Assembly (NCBI GenBank): GCA_049841135.1
Contig: JASGHK010000008.1
Coordinates: 1,240,001-1,304,000, forward strand
Length of the DNA stretch: 64,000 bases
Source of the DNA: JACRCT01 sp049841135
GTDB taxonomy: Bacteria; Myxococcota; Myxococcia; Myxococcales; UBA5297
Reading direction: 5' to 3'
Each line of letters opens with the position of its first letter. The stretch's first letter is position 1. Positions 61,893 to 64,000 of the stretch are shown here, one piece after another. The notes under the pieces are model-generated. The model saw only the letters and a program-made list of their open reading frames with translations. It was not told where the DNA came from and made no database searches. The position numbers and the translations under genes were made by a program.

Positions 61893-63914
61893 TTGCGCTC
61901 GTCCCCCGTCACGATCATCTCGCTGGCCCTGGGCCTCACGGTCCTCCTGGGCTGCCCCAAGCGCGTGGACTCGCAGTCGGAGCTGGACCCGACGACCCGC
62001 GAGAAGGTCGCCGAGGCCAAGCGCCAGGCCGACTCGGGCAAGGGCGACGAGGCCCTCAAGCTCCTCGCCCAGGTGCCCCACGACAACCAGGCCGTGGCCG
62101 AGGTGCTCTTCCAGGTCGGCGAGCAGAAGCTCAACGAGAAGGACTACCTCGCCGCCAAGAAGAGCTACAGCGACCTGCTCGCGGGCTACCCGCTCTTCGA
62201 CAAGGCCGACACGGCCCGCCACCACCTGGCGCTGGCCCAGCTCGAGCTCAAGGACTACCGCGACGCGCTGCAGACCTTGACCAGCCTCTACCCCCGTCTC
62301 CCCGAGGACCAGAAGCCCGCCGCCGCCGTGCAGCTCTCGCGCGCCGCCGAGGGCGCCAAGAGCTGGGCCGAGGCGGTGCGCTGGCGCAGCGAGGCGATGA
62401 CGCTCGCCCGCGACGAGGCGGGCCTCAAGGCCGAGCAGGCGCGCATCTTCGACCTCTTGGAGACGCGCATGCCGTTCCTGGAGGTCGCCCGGCTCGCGCA
62501 GGAGCTGCCCTCCGAGTCGCCGCTGTGGCCGATGGTGCAGTTCAAGCTCGCCAAGATCTACGCGCACCTGCGCGACCGCGCCCGCATGAAGGAGACCCTG
62601 GAGGTCTACCTCTCCAAGGCCCCGCAGAGCGCCTACGCTGCCGAGGCCAAGGCCATGCTCGCGAGGCTCGAGCGCCACGCGCAGGCCAAGCCGGACACCA
62701 TCGGCGTCGCCGTGCCGACGACGGGCAAGTTCAAGGCCTACGGCGAATCGGTGCTCGCCGGCCTCCAGCTGGCGCTGGCCAACTCCAAGGTGAAGCTGGT
62801 GGTCAAGGACACCGGCGGCGAGGTCGCCCAGGCCCGGGCCGCCATCTCCTCGCTGGCGCAGGACGACCAGGTCATCGCCATCGTGGGACCCGTGCTCACC
62901 GGAGAGACCACCGACGCCGCGGCCGAGGCCGAGCTGCAGGAGACGCCCATCGTCACCCTCACCCGCGCCGAGGGGATCACCGACCAGGGCGCCTGGGTGT
63001 TCCGCAACATGCTCACCAACAGCGCCCAGGCCAAGGCGCTGGCCGACTGGGCCATCCGCGTGAAGGGCCTGAAGACCTTCGCGGTGCTCTACCCGAAGAT
63101 CCCCTACGGCACCGAGCTGACCAACCAGTTCTGGGACGAGGTGGAGGCCAAGGGCGGCGAGTTCCACGGCGCCGAGAGCTACGACTCCGACCAGACGACC
63201 TTCGGCGGCCCGGTCAAGCGCCTGGTCGGCCGCGGCGAGTTCCTCTCGCAGCGCGACGAGTTCAACGCCCGGCGCCGCGAGATCATGGAGACCATCAAGG
63301 ACCCCTACCGCCAGCGCAAGATGCTGGAGGGCCTGAACAAGAACGCCGAGCCGATCATCGACTTCGAGGCGCTCTTCATCCCCGACTACTACAAGAACAT
63401 CGGCCTGGTGGCCCCGGCGCTCGCCGTCGAGGACGTCATCACCAACGCCTGCGACAAGCGCGACATCGAGAAGATCGCCAAGACGCAGGGCAAGGAGCCG
63501 CGCGACATCAAGACCGTGCAGCTGTTGGGCGGCAACCTCTGGAACTTCCCGGAGCTGGTCGAGCGCGGCGGCAAGTTCGTGCAGTGCGCGGTCTTCGTCG
63601 ACGGCTTCTACGCCGCCTCCGACAAGAAGGACACCCGCGAGTTCGTGGTCGAGTTCAAGAAGGCCACCGGCAAGGAGCCCAGCCTGCTCGAGGCGGTGGG
63701 CTACGACACCGCCCGGATCCTGCGGACCATCATCGAGGGTGAGGCCCCCGTCAGCCGCGCCGCCATGCGCGAGGCGCTGCTCAAGGTGAAGGACTTCCCG
63801 GGCGCCACCGGCCGCACCACCGTCGGCGCCGACCGCGAGTTCAACAAGCCCCTGTTCATGCTCACCATCGACCGCGATCAGATTCGCGAGATGGACTACG
63901 ACCCGAAGAGCTGA
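61893..63914 (+). CDS. LpoA-like lipoprotein: TPR region plus type-1 periplasmic-binding fold
   Basis: Protein of 673 residues. The lipobox is VLLGC. Residues about 30-260 are TPR-like helical repeats (VLFQVGEQKLNEKDYLAAKKSYSDLL and following). Residues about 265-673 are a Leu/Ile/Val-type binding domain (TIGVAVPTTGKFKAYGESVLAGLQLALAN, AIVGPVLTGETTDAAAEAELQETPIVTLTR, KTFAVLYPKIPYGTELTNQFWDE). This domain order is that of penicillin-binding protein activators such as LpoA, which stimulate PBP1A from the outer membrane. An amino-acid receptor role is the alternative. TTG at 61893 has GAGGG upstream. Downstream to the window end (63915-64000) no gene begins. Confidence 0.78.
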   Translation: MRSSPVTIISLALGLTVLLGCPKRVDSQSELDPTTREKVAEAKRQADSGKGDEALKLLAQVPHDNQAVAEVLFQVGEQKLNEKDYLAAKKSYSDLLAGYPLFDKADTARHHLALAQLELKDYRDALQTLTSLYPRLPEDQKPAAAVQLSRAAEGAKSWAEAVRWRSEAMTLARDEAGLKAEQARIFDLLETRMPFLEVARLAQELPSESPLWPMVQFKLAKIYAHLRDRARMKETLEVYLSKAPQSAYAAEAKAMLARLERHAQAKPDTIGVAVPTTGKFKAYGESVLAGLQLALANSKVKLVVKDTGGEVAQARAAISSLAQDDQVIAIVGPVLTGETTDAAAEAELQETPIVTLTRAEGITDQGAWVFRNMLTNSAQAKALADWAIRVKGLKTFAVLYPKIPYGTELTNQFWDEVEAKGGEFHGAESYDSDQTTFGGPVKRLVGRGEFLSQRDEFNARRREIMETIKDPYRQRKMLEGLNKNAEPIIDFEALFIPDYYKNIGLVAPALAVEDVITNACDKRDIEKIAKTQGKEPRDIKTVQLLGGNLWNFPELVERGGKFVQCAVFVDGFYAASDKKDTREFVVEFKKATGKEPSLLEAVGYDTARILRTIIEGEAPVSRAAMREALLKVKDFPGATGRTTVGADREFNKPLFMLTIDRDQIREMDYDPKS

Positions 63915-64000
63915 TCTTCCTTTCAGCGCTCCGCCCCTCCGCCAGCCCCGTACCGCCAACAAGCGCTCGCCCTCGGCGAGGCTGACAGAGGCTGCGCGCT

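Noticed and set aside
60087..63962. 1291-codon open frame on the minus strand
   Set aside because: It lies opposite the end of dnaJ, the GT-C gene and the LpoA-like gene, has no recognisable domain and shows the composition of antisense high-GC frames.

Overview
The window is about 70% GC chromosomal DNA, densely coding on both strands. Its gene content points to an uncultured or little-studied member of the Myxococcota (the former Deltaproteobacteria). The evidence is two Hanks-type Ser/Thr kinases (one fused to a cyclic-nucleotide domain), an MglA-like small GTPase beside a PocR-domain histidine kinase, very large Cys-rich and Gly-rich surface lipoproteins with myxobacterial-style repeats, a kelch lipoprotein, and many lipoproteins of unknown role. 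No rRNA, tRNA or CRISPR array was seen.

Layout. 1-2.4 kb is an intact IS1634-like element. 2.4-7.1 kb holds peptidase T, a Ser/Thr kinase with a 39-bp minisatellite, and a small secreted-protein/outer-membrane-protein pair. 7.1-12.8 kb holds a P-type cation ATPase divergent from iorAB (indolepyruvate:ferredoxin oxidoreductase). 12.8-20.6 kb holds a Cys/Gly-rich lipoprotein and a 1431-residue membrane protein of unknown function. 20.8-26.8 kb holds an ADP-forming acyl-CoA synthetase, ppnP, small proteins and an ankyrin protein. 26.9-30.4 kb holds a TonB-dependent receptor plus a lipoprotein. 30.4-31.8 kb is a divergent sirtuin/macrodomain pair. 32-38.2 kb holds a peptidase/propeller/beta-barrel lipoprotein and membrane proteins. 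38.2-42.9 kb is a four-gene operon encoding an ABC transporter whose binding protein is fused to an OmpA peptidoglycan-binding domain, plus a membrane coiled-coil protein. 42.9-50 kb holds a kelch lipoprotein, a cNMP-kinase fusion and a TatD-like hydrolase. 50-60.3 kb holds moaC, lon, the GTPase/histidine kinase pair, grpE, dnaK and dnaJ. The end holds a GT-C membrane enzyme and an LpoA-like TPR/binding lipoprotein.

How genes may work together. PepT, IorAB and the ADP-forming acyl-CoA synthetase fit a route from peptides to aryl-acids that yields ATP and reduced ferredoxin. Lon, GrpE, DnaK and DnaJ form a proteostasis block.

A warning for anyone using these reading frames: nine genes are broken by +1 or +2 insertions at twelve sites. 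Every site is a GATC or GAGCTC palindrome carrying extra bases (GATTC/GAATC, GAGCTTC/GAAGCTC, and single GAGCCTC, GAGACTC and GAAGCTTC cases). Removing the extra bases restores full-length proteins with no other stop codon. I therefore annotate these as single genes with probable sequence errors, not pseudogenes. The cause may be base modification at those motifs.
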